Position numbers and translations under genes: made by a program. Of a stretch of DNA of 64,000 bases, positions 17,367 through 25,966 are shown in pieces. Source of the DNA: Actinomycetospora endophytica (GTDB taxonomy: Bacteria; Actinomycetota; Actinomycetes; Mycobacteriales; Pseudonocardiaceae); assembly GCF_021026375.1 (NCBI RefSeq), contig NZ_JAJNDB010000002.1, positions 558,001 to 622,000 on the forward strand, written 5' to 3'. Under the pieces are notes generated by a model. It worked only from the letters and a program-made list of their open reading frames with translations. It searched no databases and had not been told where the DNA came from. The stretch's first letter is position 1. Every line of letters starts with the position of its first letter.

Positions 17367-19193
17367 CTAGCGGCCGACCGCGTAGCCCTGCATGCCCCGG
17401 GGGTTCGCCGCGCCCCACAGCACGCCCCGCGCGTGGTCGATCCCGACGGCCGAGAGCCGCCCGAGCGCCCAGTCGCCCGCGCGCGAGACGCGGTGCCCCC
17501 GCCGCGCGAGCCCGGCGATGACGTCGTCGCCGAGCCGGTCCTCCACGACCGCCCCGGCCGGCTCCCGGTCCCGCGGCCAGAACGACCCCGGCGACGACGT
17601 GGTGTGCAGCGCCGGCGCGTCGATCGCGGCCTGCGGGGACCACCCTCCGACCAGCGTGCGCAGCAGGTAGAGCAGCTGCCACTGGTCCTGCTGGTCGCCG
17701 CCCGGCGACCCCACCGCGGTCACCGGGCGGCCCTCGTCGTCGAGGACCAGCGTGGGGGTGAGCGTGGTCCGCGGCCGCCGTCCCGGGGTGAGCGTCGAGG
17801 GCAGGCCCTCCTCGAGCCAGGTCATCTGCAGCCGGGTGCCGAGCGCGAAGCCGAGCTCCGGGATCGTCGGGGAGGACTGCAGCCAGCCGCCCGACGGAGT
17901 GGCCGAGACGACCGTGCCCCACCGGTCGACGACGTCGAGGTGGCAGGTGTCGCCCCGCGTCTCGCCGTGCGACGAGGTCCCGGGTTCCCCGCCGAGGGTC
18001 ACGGTCGGCTCGCCCACCGCCGAGCTCCCCGACACCCCGGGGACGTGCCCGGCCAGGGCCAGCGTCGCCAGCCGCGGGTCGCGGCCGCCCACGCGACCCG
18101 GCCGGACGTCGGGCGAGGCCTGGTCGGTCAGCAGCCCGCGCCGCGCCGCGAGGTAACCGGGGTCGAGCAGGTCGCCGATACCGGGGACGTCGGGACCGTC
18201 CCCGAACCACGCCTCCCGGTCGGCCTGCGCGAGCTTGATCGTCTCGAGGACCAGGTGGGCGCCGGCCTCGGTCGAGGGGTCGAGCGCGGCGTCGTCGTAG
18301 GGCTCCAGGAGCGCCAGCATCTGCAGCAGCGCCGGCCCCTGACCCCAGGCCGGGGTCTTGGCGACGAGGTAGCCCCGGAACCCGCCGACGAACGCGTCGA
18401 CGACCGAGGACCGCCACTGCGCCGAGTCGGCGACGGCGAGCACCCCGGCGTGGTCCGTACCCGAGGCGTGCCGGTGCGGGGTCCGGCAGAACGTCTCGAT
18501 CGCCTCCGCGACGAATCCCTCGGCCCACACCTCGCGCACGGCGTCCACGCGCGCCTCGCGCGTCGGGCCCTGCGCGGCGTCGGCGAGACGCCCCAGCGTC
18601 GTCGCCCAGGCCGGGTTGCGCAGCACCTCGCCCGGCTCCGGGACCCGCCCGTCCGGCAACCACAGCGCCGCCGACGACGGCCAGTGCGCGCGGAAGAGGC
18701 TCGCCACCGCCCCGATCGTCGAGCCGACCCGCGCGACGGCGGGGAAGCCGTCCCGGGCGTAGCCGATCGCCGCCCCGACGACGTCGGCGACCTCCCAGGT
18801 CCCGTGGTCGCGCAACAGGAGCAGCCAGGCGTCGGTGGCGCCGGGGATCGCCGCGGCCAGCGCCCCCGCACCCGGCACGCGGTCGAGGCCCTCGTCGCGG
18901 TACCGGGCCGCCGACGCGGCCGCGGGCGCCGGCCCCTGGCCGTCGAGGACGCGGGGTGTCGGGTCGTCGGCGGTCGCGAACACCGCGGTGAGGTCCCCGC
19001 CCGGCCCGTTGAGGTGCGGCTCGACGACCTGCAGGACGAAGCCGGCCGCCACCGCCGCGTCGACGGCGTTGCCGCCGCGCTCGAGCACCCCCATCGCCGT
19101 GGCCGACGCGGCCCAGTGCGTCGAGGCGGCCATCCCGACGGTGCCCTCGAGGGTCGGCCGGGTGGTGAACGCGGGCGGACGGCTGAAGCGCAT
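17367..19193 (-). CDS. Gamma-glutamyltransferase family protein
   Basis: A 608-residue Ntn-hydrolase of the gamma-glutamyltranspeptidase family. The large subunit has ASATAMGVLERGGNAVDAAVAAGFVLQVVEPH and GPGGD, which bind the glutamyl group. The autocleavage site is in GDTCHLDVVDRWGTVVSATPSGG, where the Thr becomes the N-terminal nucleophile; the usual TTH is DTCH here. PSTLTPGRRPRTTLTPTLV and GSPGGDQQ complete the small subunit. No signal peptide is evident, so it may be cytoplasmic like many acylase-type members. It diverges from a DoxX gene over a shared promoter region. Confidence 0.85.
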   Translation of the reverse strand: MRFSRPPAFTTRPTLEGTVGMAASTHWAASATAMGVLERGGNAVDAAVAAGFVLQVVEPHLNGPGGDLTAVFATADDPTPRVLDGQGPAPAAASAARYRDEGLDRVPGAGALAAAIPGATDAWLLLLRDHGTWEVADVVGAAIGYARDGFPAVARVGSTIGAVASLFRAHWPSSAALWLPDGRVPEPGEVLRNPAWATTLGRLADAAQGPTREARVDAVREVWAEGFVAEAIETFCRTPHRHASGTDHAGVLAVADSAQWRSSVVDAFVGGFRGYLVAKTPAWGQGPALLQMLALLEPYDDAALDPSTEAGAHLVLETIKLAQADREAWFGDGPDVPGIGDLLDPGYLAARRGLLTDQASPDVRPGRVGGRDPRLATLALAGHVPGVSGSSAVGEPTVTLGGEPGTSSHGETRGDTCHLDVVDRWGTVVSATPSGGWLQSSPTIPELGFALGTRLQMTWLEEGLPSTLTPGRRPRTTLTPTLVLDDEGRPVTAVGSPGGDQQDQWQLLYLLRTLVGGWSPQAAIDAPALHTTSSPGSFWPRDREPAGAVVEDRLGDDVIAGLARRGHRVSRAGDWALGRLSAVGIDHARGVLWGAANPRGMQGYAVGR

Positions 19194-19245
19194 CGCGGCA
19201 TCGTCGCGCAGGGCGGACCAGCTCGCAGCAAGACAAGTACGAAAA

Positions 19246-19295
19246 CAGTATCCATCAGTACGTTATTGACACTCAACGGTGCGGTTGAGCAGTAT
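19246..19295. promoter_or_regulatory. Divergent overlapping promoters with inverted-repeat operator
   Basis: Plus strand: TTGACA (19266-19271), 18 nt, CAGTAT (19290-19295). Minus strand: TTGAGT (19276-19271), 18 nt, GATACT (19252-19247). The inverted repeat CTCAAC-N6-GTTGAG (19272-19289) fills the plus spacer and overlaps the minus -35. CAGTATCC is repeated 44 nt apart. Confidence 0.55.
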
Positions 19296-19345
19296 CCCGG
19301 TATCGCTTCCGCAGTCGGCGGGAGCACCCCCGCCAGGAGGCCGCG

Positions 19346-19765
19346 ATGACCACCGCCACCCGCATCGAGACCGCCACCGTCGCCCCGGCCCGTCCGCGCG
19401 CCGTCACGGCGGGCCTGTGGACGCTGCAGGGGCTGCTCGCGCTGATGTTCGTGGCGGGCTCGGGGCTGCCGAAGCTGTTCGGCGAGGCCTACGCCGTGCA
19501 GATCTTCGACGAGCTCGGCGGCGGCCCGTGGCTGCGCCTGTTCGTCGGGCTGGCCGAGGTCGCCGGCGGGATCGGCCTCCTCGTCCCGCGCCTCGCCGGG
19601 CTCGCGGCGACCTGCCTCGTCGTGCTCATGGTCGGGGCCACCGGCGCGCAGCTGTTCTTCCTCGACGTGGGCTACTGGTACACCCCGGTGATCGTCGGGG
19701 TGCTGCTCGCGGTCGTCGCCCGGGTGCGGCGCGCGGAGATCACCGCGCTCGTCTCACGGGCCTGA
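19346..19765 (+). CDS. DoxX family membrane protein
   Basis: A 139-residue DoxX-type protein. It has four hydrophobic stretches, LWTLQGLLALMFVAGSGLPKL, LRLFVGLAEVAGGIGLLVP, LAATCLVVLMVGATGAQLFF and YWYTPVIVGVLLAVVARV, including the family's GxxKL and AEV.GGIGL motifs. Function is uncertain; membrane redox or quinone-linked roles are suggested for relatives. CAGGAGG precedes the ATG, and a strong-looking TTGACA promoter lies about 75 nt upstream. It is divergent from the gamma-glutamyltransferase gene, suggesting co-regulation. Confidence 0.78.
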   Translation: MTTATRIETATVAPARPRAVTAGLWTLQGLLALMFVAGSGLPKLFGEAYAVQIFDELGGGPWLRLFVGLAEVAGGIGLLVPRLAGLAATCLVVLMVGATGAQLFFLDVGYWYTPVIVGVLLAVVARVRRAEITALVSRA

Positions 19766-19787
19766 CACCCGGACTACCGTGGCCGGC

Positions 19788-21236
19788 GTGACCGACACCG
19801 TGGCGAACTCCGGGACCGTCGAGCAGGCGCAGGTCGCCCAGCGGGCCGACGCGTTCGTCGCCGAGCTCTCGGAGTGGCTGCGGATCCCGTCGATCAGCGC
19901 CGACCCCGGGCACCACGGCGACGTCGCCCGGTCCGCCGCCTGGCTGGAGGCCACGCTGCGCCGCGACGGGTGGCCGACGGTCGAGGTGTGGGGCCGGGCG
20001 AGCGGAGCGACGGGGAATGGGGACGACACCGCCGCGCTGCCCGCGGTGTACGCGCACTGGCCGGCCGCCGACCCGGCCGCGCCGACGGTGCTGATCTACG
20101 GCCACCACGACGTGCAGCCCGCGGATCTCGAGGACGGCTGGTCGTTCGCCCCGTTCGAGCCGCGGGTCGTGGGGGAGGAGCTGCGCGGGCGGGGCGCCTC
20201 GGACGACAAGGGCCACATCGCGATGGTGCTGCTCGGGGTGCGCGCGCACCTCGCGGCGACCGGCGCGTCCGCCCCCGCGGTCTCGCTGAAGCTGCTCGTC
20301 GAGGGCGAGGAGGAGTCCGGGTCGCCGCACCTGGCCGAGGTCCTCGCCGCGCACGGCGAGGCGCTGACCTGCGACGAGATCGTCGTGACCGACACCGGCA
20401 TGGTCGACCGCGACGTCCCGACGGTCTGCACCGGGATGCGCGGGCTGGTCGACCTCGAGGTGGTCTTCCACGGCGCGTCGGTGGACCTGCACTCCGGCCA
20501 GTTCGGCGGGGCGGTGTCGAACCCGGTCACCGAGCTGGCGGCGCTCGTCGCGGCGTTCCACGACGACGCGGGCCGGGTCGCCGTCCCGGGCTTCTACGAC
20601 GACGTCCGCGAACCGACCGCGCAGGAGCGCGCGGCCTGGGCGGCGCTGCCGTTCGACGAGCCCGCCTGGCTCGCCGGGTCCGCGGCGGGTGCGGGTGCGA
20701 CGGCGGGGGAGGACGGCTGGAGCACCTACGAGCGGCTCTGGGCCCGCCCGACCGCAGAGGTCAACGGCCTGCACGGCGGCTACGCCGGGCCGGGGCACAA
20801 GACGATCGTGCCGCACTCGGCGACCGCGAAGATGACCTTCCGCCTGGTCGCCGACCAGGACCCCGCCCGCATCAAGGCCCTCGTCGAGCGGTTCGTGAAC
20901 GACCGGGTGCCGGCCGGGATCACCGCCGAGGTGTCGACCGGCGGGCCCGGGGTGCCGCCGCTGATCTGCGACCTCGACTCCGACCTCGTCGCCTCGATCC
21001 GCGAGGCGATGGGGATCGCGCTCGGCGCCGAGGTGTTGCCCGCGCGGGAGGGCGGCAGCGGCCCCGAGGCGCTACTGACGACGGAGCTGGACGCGCCGCT
21101 GGCGTTCCTCGGCGTCATGCTCCCCGGCGACCGGATCCACGCCCCCGACGAGCGCGCGGTGCTCCCGCTGCTGCTGCGCGGGGCGGAGTCGGTGGCGCAC
21201 CTGGTCCGGCTGCTCGGGGAGCGGGCCCGCGCCTGA
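19788..21236 (+). CDS. M20 family metallo-dipeptidase
   Basis: A 482-residue zinc peptidase of the M20/carnosinase group. Metal and catalytic residues are seen in YGHHDVQPA, GRGASDDKG, LVEGEEESGSPH and VTDTGM; the dimerisation domain includes GLHGGYAGPGHKTIVP; GGSGPEA is near the end. It should cleave dipeptides or N-acyl amino acids in the cytoplasm. GTG 19788 is preferred to GTG 19779 because TACCGT (19775-19780) lies seven nt before it, the spacing seen at other leaderless genes here. The segment RASGATG near residue 70 is encoded by the short repeat found in the first nitrilase gene. Confidence 0.85.
   Translation: MTDTVANSGTVEQAQVAQRADAFVAELSEWLRIPSISADPGHHGDVARSAAWLEATLRRDGWPTVEVWGRASGATGNGDDTAALPAVYAHWPAADPAAPTVLIYGHHDVQPADLEDGWSFAPFEPRVVGEELRGRGASDDKGHIAMVLLGVRAHLAATGASAPAVSLKLLVEGEEESGSPHLAEVLAAHGEALTCDEIVVTDTGMVDRDVPTVCTGMRGLVDLEVVFHGASVDLHSGQFGGAVSNPVTELAALVAAFHDDAGRVAVPGFYDDVREPTAQERAAWAALPFDEPAWLAGSAAGAGATAGEDGWSTYERLWARPTAEVNGLHGGYAGPGHKTIVPHSATAKMTFRLVADQDPARIKALVERFVNDRVPAGITAEVSTGGPGVPPLICDLDSDLVASIREAMGIALGAEVLPAREGGSGPEALLTTELDAPLAFLGVMLPGDRIHAPDERAVLPLLLRGAESVAHLVRLLGERARA
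19997..20013 (+). repeat. In-frame ASGAT repeat inside the M20 peptidase gene
   Basis: The 17-nt core GGCGAGCGGAGCGACGG is identical to the two copies at 1611-1663 and is read in the same frame. It falls in a variable loop of the peptidase. Confidence 0.7.
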
Positions 21237-21242
21237 GGTTGC

Positions 21243-21260
21243 GTTCGAGCGCGCTCGAAC
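21243..21260. promoter_or_regulatory. 18-bp perfect palindrome operator before SDR gene
   Basis: GTTCGAGCGCGCTCGAAC is a perfect palindrome. It ends four nt before TAGCGT (21264-21269), the likely -10 of a leaderless SDR transcript, so it covers the -35 position. A dimeric TetR- or MarR-type repressor is the likely ligand; no such regulator gene is adjacent. Confidence 0.6.
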
Positions 21261-21276
21261 TCCTAGCGTCGATCAC

Positions 21277-22290
21277 GTGACAGCAGCACAGCAGTCCACC
21301 CCGCAACGTCCGATCGACTCCGGCTTCGGCGCCACCAGCACCGCCGCCGACGTGCTTGCCGGCCTCGACCTCTCCGGCCGGCTCGCGATCGTCACCGGCG
21401 GTTACTCCGGCCTCGGTCTGGAGGCCACCCGCGCCCTCACCGACGCCGGTGCGCGGGTGATCGTCCCCGCCCGCCGTCCCGAGGTCGCCGCCGAGAACCT
21501 CGCGGACCTCGCCCACGCCGACCGCGTCGAGCACGACACCCTCGACCTCGGCGACCTCGACTCCGTCGCCGCCTTCGCGCAGCGCGTCGTCGACTCCGGC
21601 CGCCGCGTCGACATGATGATCGACAACGCGGCCGTCATGGCGTGCCCGCTCGAGCGGGTCGGGCCCGGCTGGGAGCGCCAGTTCGGCACCAACCACCTCG
21701 GCCACTTCGCTCTGGTCAACCGCCTCGCCCCCGCCCTGGCCGACGGCTCCCGCGTCGTCTCGGTGTCCTCGCGCGGGCACCACTTCTCGCCGATCCGGTG
21801 GGACGACGTGCACTTCGAGCACTCCGGGTACGACAAGTGGCAGGCCTACGGGCAGGCCAAGACCGCCAACGTGCTGTTCGCGGTCCAGCTCGACGCGCTG
21901 GCCCGCGACCGGGGCATCCGGGCGTTCGCCCTGCACCCGGGCGGGATCATGACCCCGCTGCAGCGCCACCTCCCGCGCGAGGAGATGGTCGCGCTCGGCT
22001 GGCTCGACGAGCAGGGCAACCCGGGCCCGGCCGCGTCGTCGTTCAAGACGACCGGGCAGGGCGCGGCCACCGAGACCTGGGCGGCCACCAGCCCGCGGCT
22101 CGCCGGGATGGGCGGGGTGTACCTCGAGGACTGCGAGGTCGCGGAGGTCGTCGACGAGTCCGCGGCGGTCGACGGCCGGGGCGGGCGCCGCAACGGCGTC
22201 ATGCCCTACGCGATCGACCCCGAGCAGGCCGCCCGGCTGTGGGCCTACTCGGTCGAGGCGACCGGCGTGGACGGGTTCTCCGCAGCCTGA
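21277..22290 (+). CDS. Short-chain dehydrogenase/reductase
   Basis: A 337-residue classical SDR resembling retinol-dehydrogenase-like oxidoreductases. The cofactor motif is TGGYSGLG near residue 46, NNA is DNAAVMA, and the catalytic residues are Ser in SVSSRGHH and YGQAK (Tyr-x3-Lys). It reduces or oxidises an unknown carbonyl or alcohol with NAD(P). GTG 21277 follows TAGCGT by seven nt. The palindrome just upstream points to repression and substrate-induced expression, as commonly seen when TetR proteins control SDRs. Confidence 0.85.
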   Translation: MTAAQQSTPQRPIDSGFGATSTAADVLAGLDLSGRLAIVTGGYSGLGLEATRALTDAGARVIVPARRPEVAAENLADLAHADRVEHDTLDLGDLDSVAAFAQRVVDSGRRVDMMIDNAAVMACPLERVGPGWERQFGTNHLGHFALVNRLAPALADGSRVVSVSSRGHHFSPIRWDDVHFEHSGYDKWQAYGQAKTANVLFAVQLDALARDRGIRAFALHPGGIMTPLQRHLPREEMVALGWLDEQGNPGPAASSFKTTGQGAATETWAATSPRLAGMGGVYLEDCEVAEVVDESAAVDGRGGRRNGVMPYAIDPEQAARLWAYSVEATGVDGFSAA

Positions 22291-22448
22291 GCGGCCGGCA
22301 CCCACGGTGGTGGGCCCGGCGTCCCGATCGGCCGCACTGCGGCCGGGCGGGGCGCCGGTGAAACCCGTAGGTGTAGCAGCCGGTGAACGTGGGTACGACG
22401 CCGGGATCCCTCGATCGGGTCCGGCGCGGCGAGGGCAGAATCACGCCC

Positions 22449-23195
22449 GTGTCACTCGCCGGTGCCCTCTCTTCCGATCTCCCCCGTCCGGCGCTCACGG
22501 ACGGCAGGTCACGGGCACGCCGGCGACCGGCGGGACGCGCCCTCGGGGTGCTCGTCGCGCTCGCCCTCGGGGCGATGGCCGTGGTCGCGCTCGTGGTGCC
22601 GCGGGTCCCGGCCCTGGCCGAGGCCGTCGGGATCGCGCCCACGGCGCCGGCCCCGGCCGCCGCGCCGCCGGTGACCGTCACCGGCGTCGTCGTCGCCACC
22701 GCCTCGTGCCTCTCGCCGGATCCGCACGACCGGATCGTCCTCGACGTCGCGGGCACCCGGCACCAGGCCGTCCTCGACGGGTGCGGGCGCCCCGCCGGCA
22801 CGCCGGTCCCGGTGACGGTGCCCGCCGACGGGCGGATCGCCGGCCCCGTCGCCGTCGTCGGCAGCGGCGGGCAGACCCCGACCGCGACCACCGACCTCGC
22901 CGGTGACGGCGTCTCCCCGCTGGTCGCCCGCCTGGAGCTGGTCCTCACCGTCGCCGCCGCGCTCGGCGCGGGCTCGCTGGTCGTCGTCCTCGCCCGTGGG
23001 GGCGCCTCCCGCCGCCGCCCGGCCGCCCGGGCCCGGGTGGGGACGGGCCGGGTCCCGGCCCAGCGCTCCCGCAGCGTCTCCGCGCCCGCCCGGCGCACCG
23101 TCGGCCCACACGCCGTGCGGCCCACCCGCGTCCGGGCCACTCGATCGACAGCCGCCTCCGCACGGCGCGCGGCCGGCCCTCGTCGTCGCCGTTAG
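22449..23195 (+). CDS. Two-helix membrane protein of unknown function
   Basis: A 248-residue protein I do not recognise. It has an Arg-rich N-terminus, a membrane helix (RALGVLVALALGAMAVVALVVP) and an approximately 110-residue likely extracytoplasmic domain with two Cys (ATASCLSPD and LDGCGRP) that could form a disulphide. A second helix (LELVLTVAAALGAGSLVVVLA) and a long, very basic Arg/Ala tail follow. The layout suggests a small beta-rich outer domain between two helices with both ends inside. GTG 22449 is chosen because CAGAAT lies seven nt before it. The gene ends nine nt before the M16 peptidase GTG. Confidence 0.55.
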   Translation: MSLAGALSSDLPRPALTDGRSRARRRPAGRALGVLVALALGAMAVVALVVPRVPALAEAVGIAPTAPAPAAAPPVTVTGVVVATASCLSPDPHDRIVLDVAGTRHQAVLDGCGRPAGTPVPVTVPADGRIAGPVAVVGSGGQTPTATTDLAGDGVSPLVARLELVLTVAAALGAGSLVVVLARGGASRRRPAARARVGTGRVPAQRSRSVSAPARRTVGPHAVRPTRVRATRSTAASARRAAGPRRRR

Positions 23196-23204
23196 GGTCG
23201 GGGG

Positions 23205-24554
23205 GTGAGTACGGCCGCACTCCCCCCGATCCCCGGTGCCGCACCGGCACCACCCAGTTCCCTCGGGAGCACGAGCGGAGCGGCGCGCCATCGGCTCACG
23301 CTCGACAACGGACTGCGCGTCCTGCTCGCCCCCGACCGGTCGAACCCCGTCGTCGGGGTCGCGGTGCACGTCGACGTCGGCTTCCGCAGCGAGCCCGAGG
23401 GACGCACCGGGTTCGCGCACCTCTTCGAGCACCTGATGTTCCAGGGCTCGGAGAGCCTCGAGAAGCTCTCCCACTTCCGGCACGTCCAAGGCTCGGGCGG
23501 GGTCTTCAACGGCTCGACCCACCAGGACTACACCGACTACTTCGAGATCCTCCCCGCCGCGGCGCTCGAGCGCGGGCTCTTCCTCGAGGCCGACCGGCTG
23601 CGCGCGCCGAAGCTGACCGAGGAGAACCTCGCCAACCAGATCGACGTCGTGAAGGAGGAGATCCGGCTCAACGTCCTCAACCGGCCGTACGGCGGGTTCC
23701 CCTGGATCCTCCTGCCGCCGGTGCTGTACTCGACGTTCGCGAACGCCCACAACGGCTACGGCGACTTCACCGACCTCGAGCGGTCCTCGCTCGACGACGC
23801 CGCGGCGTTCTTCGACGCCTACTACGCGCCGGGCAACGCGGTGCTCACCGTGGTCGGCGACTTCGACGTGTCCGACGCGGCCGAGCTCGTCGAGCGCCAC
23901 TTCGGCGACATCCCCGCCCGCGCGGTGCCCACCCGGCCGTCGTTCGCCGAGCCGGGTCCCGACGGCGAGCGGTTCGAGTCGGTCGTCGACGCGCACGCGC
24001 CGCTGCCCGCCCTCGCGCTGGGCTACCGGATGCCGGACCCGGGCACCGACCTGCCGGGCTACCTCGCCCACGCGGTGCTCGCGAGCCTGCTGACCGACGG
24101 CGAGGCCGCCCGGCTGACCCAGCGGCTGGTCTACGGCGACGGCCTCGTCACCGACCTCTCGGCCTCGGCGGGACTGATGGGCGCGCCGCTGGACGCCCGC
24201 GACCCGGACACCTTCACGATCACCGCGGTGCACCCCGACGGGGTCGAGCCCCGCCGGGTCACCGACGCCGTCGACGCCGAGCTCGCGACGCTCGGGGCCG
24301 ACGGACCGGACCCGGAGGAGCTGCGCCGCGTCACGGCCCGCTGGTCGTCGGCGCTCTACCGCGAGCACGACCGGCTGATGAACCGCATGCTCGCCCTCGG
24401 GTCGGCCGAGCTGGTGCACGGGCGCGCCGAGCTCTCCGACGAGCTCCCGGCCGCCATCGCCGCCCTGACCCCCGAGGCCGTCGCCACCGCCGCGTCGTCC
24501 CTCCGACCCGATGCCCGGGCCCTGCTCGTCCTCACCCCCGGAGCCGACGCATGA
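23205..24554 (+). CDS. M16 zinc metallopeptidase, active subunit
   Basis: A 449-residue M16 (insulinase-type) peptidase. It has the inverted zinc motif HLFEH (HxxEH) followed by the third ligand Glu in VKEEIRLN, and the usual NGLRVLLAPDRSNPVVGVAVHVDVG beginning. Enzymes of this length work as pairs with an inactive partner, which is the next gene. TAGGGT lies six nt before the GTG, suggesting a leaderless start. The stop overlaps the next ATG (ATGA). The role is cytoplasmic peptide degradation by inference. Confidence 0.88.
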   Translation: MSTAALPPIPGAAPAPPSSLGSTSGAARHRLTLDNGLRVLLAPDRSNPVVGVAVHVDVGFRSEPEGRTGFAHLFEHLMFQGSESLEKLSHFRHVQGSGGVFNGSTHQDYTDYFEILPAAALERGLFLEADRLRAPKLTEENLANQIDVVKEEIRLNVLNRPYGGFPWILLPPVLYSTFANAHNGYGDFTDLERSSLDDAAAFFDAYYAPGNAVLTVVGDFDVSDAAELVERHFGDIPARAVPTRPSFAEPGPDGERFESVVDAHAPLPALALGYRMPDPGTDLPGYLAHAVLASLLTDGEAARLTQRLVYGDGLVTDLSASAGLMGAPLDARDPDTFTITAVHPDGVEPRRVTDAVDAELATLGADGPDPEELRRVTARWSSALYREHDRLMNRMLALGSAELVHGRAELSDELPAAIAALTPEAVATAASSLRPDARALLVLTPGADA

Positions 24555-25966
24555 GCGCCCCGACCACCTCGGACGCCCCCGACCCCGCGCTGCGCCGCTC
24601 GGCCGCGGAGATCGGGCGCACCCCGACCGGTCCGCGCGCGCTGCCCCCGCTGCGCCCGCAGCCGCAGGTGCCCGCGCCGGCCGAGGTCGACACCGTCCTG
24701 CCGACCGGGCTGCGGGTGATCGCGGTCCGCCGCCCCGGCGTCCCGATGGTCGAGCTCCGGCTGCGGATCCCGTTCTCCGACAGCGACCCGCGGCACGCCG
24801 CCGTCGCCGAGGTCCTGGCCTCGACGGTGCTCTCGGGCACCGAGCGACGCAGCCGGGTCTCGCTCGACGACGACCTCGCGGGCGTCGGCGGGGAGATGGG
24901 GTTCTCGGTCGACCCCGAGCGTCTCGCCGCCTCCGGCCACGCCCTCGCCGAGGGCCTGCCGACCCTGCTCGACGTCGCCGCCGATGTCCTGACCTCGGCG
25001 ACCTACCCGGCCGACGAGGTCGAGCGCGAGCGGGAGCGGCTGGCCGAGCGGATCCAGGTCGCGGCCGCGCAGCCGTCGGTGATCGCCCGCCGTGCCCTGC
25101 AGCGCCACCGCTACGGCGACCACCCCGTGACCCGGGAGATGCCCGAGGTCGACGAGGTGGCCGGCGTCGGCACCGACGACCTGCTCGCCATGCACCGGCG
25201 CATGGTGGTGCCTTCCGGGTCGGTGCTGGTCCTCGTCGGCGACCTCGACCCGGACGAGGCGGTGGCCGCCGTCCAGGCGGCGCTCGCCCCCTGGGACACC
25301 CCCGGCGACGCCTCGGTGCTGCCGCGGCTGCCCGAGCTGCACGGCTCCGACCTGCTCCTGGTCGACCGGCCCGGCGCGGTGCAGTCGCAGCTTCGGCTCT
25401 CGGCGGCCGCGATCCCGCGCACCGATCACCGCTATCCCGCCCTGCAGCTGGCCAACCTCGCGTTCGGCGGCTACTTCTCCTCGCGGCTGGTCGAGAACCT
25501 GCGCGAGGACAAGGGCTACACGTACCACGCGTCGTCGTCACTGGAGTTCGACCCGTACGGCGCGGCCCTGCTCGTCGAGACCGACTGCGCCTCCGAGGTC
25601 ACCGCGGCCGCCCTGCTCGAGATGCGCTACGAGCTGGGCCGGGTCGCCGTCCTGCCGCCCTCGGCGTCGGAGCTGGAGTCCGCCCGGCGGTACGCGATCG
25701 GCTCGCTGCTGATCTCGATGACGACCCAGGCCGGGCTCGCGTCGACGCTCGCCGGGCTGGCGGGCGTCGGGCTGTCGTCGGAATGGGTCCGCGAGCACCC
25801 GCAGCGGCTCGAGGCGGTCACCGACGACGAGGTGGCCGCCGCGGCGGCCGAGTTCTTCGCGCCCGCCCGGTTCACCGGCGTCGTCGTGGCCGATGCCGCG
25901 ACGTCGGCGGCGCCGCTGTCCGCGTTGGGCGGGATCCGGGTTCCCGGGGAATCATCGGGTTCGTGA
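24551..25966 (+). CDS. M16-like non-catalytic partner subunit
   Basis: A 471-residue M16 relative with the TGLRVIAVRRPGVPMVELRLRIPF beginning but no HxxEH: the corresponding stretch reads RHAAVAEVL. The later substrate-binding region LAFGGYFSSRLVENLREDKGYTYHASSS is well kept, including the Arg/Tyr pair typical of the inactive subunit of heterodimeric M16 peptidases. It should pair with the preceding active subunit to form the clamshell. It overlaps both neighbours, ATGA upstream and GTGA with nudC downstream, so three genes are coupled. Confidence 0.85.
   Translation: MSAPTTSDAPDPALRRSAAEIGRTPTGPRALPPLRPQPQVPAPAEVDTVLPTGLRVIAVRRPGVPMVELRLRIPFSDSDPRHAAVAEVLASTVLSGTERRSRVSLDDDLAGVGGEMGFSVDPERLAASGHALAEGLPTLLDVAADVLTSATYPADEVERERERLAERIQVAAAQPSVIARRALQRHRYGDHPVTREMPEVDEVAGVGTDDLLAMHRRMVVPSGSVLVLVGDLDPDEAVAAVQAALAPWDTPGDASVLPRLPELHGSDLLLVDRPGAVQSQLRLSAAAIPRTDHRYPALQLANLAFGGYFSSRLVENLREDKGYTYHASSSLEFDPYGAALLVETDCASEVTAAALLEMRYELGRVAVLPPSASELESARRYAIGSLLISMTTQAGLASTLAGLAGVGLSSEWVREHPQRLEAVTDDEVAAAAAEFFAPARFTGVVVADAATSAAPLSALGGIRVPGESSGS

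Noticed and set aside
19779..19790. M20 peptidase start at GTG 19779
   Set aside because: It overlaps the TACCGT box; GTG 19788 has the spacing seen at other leaderless genes here.
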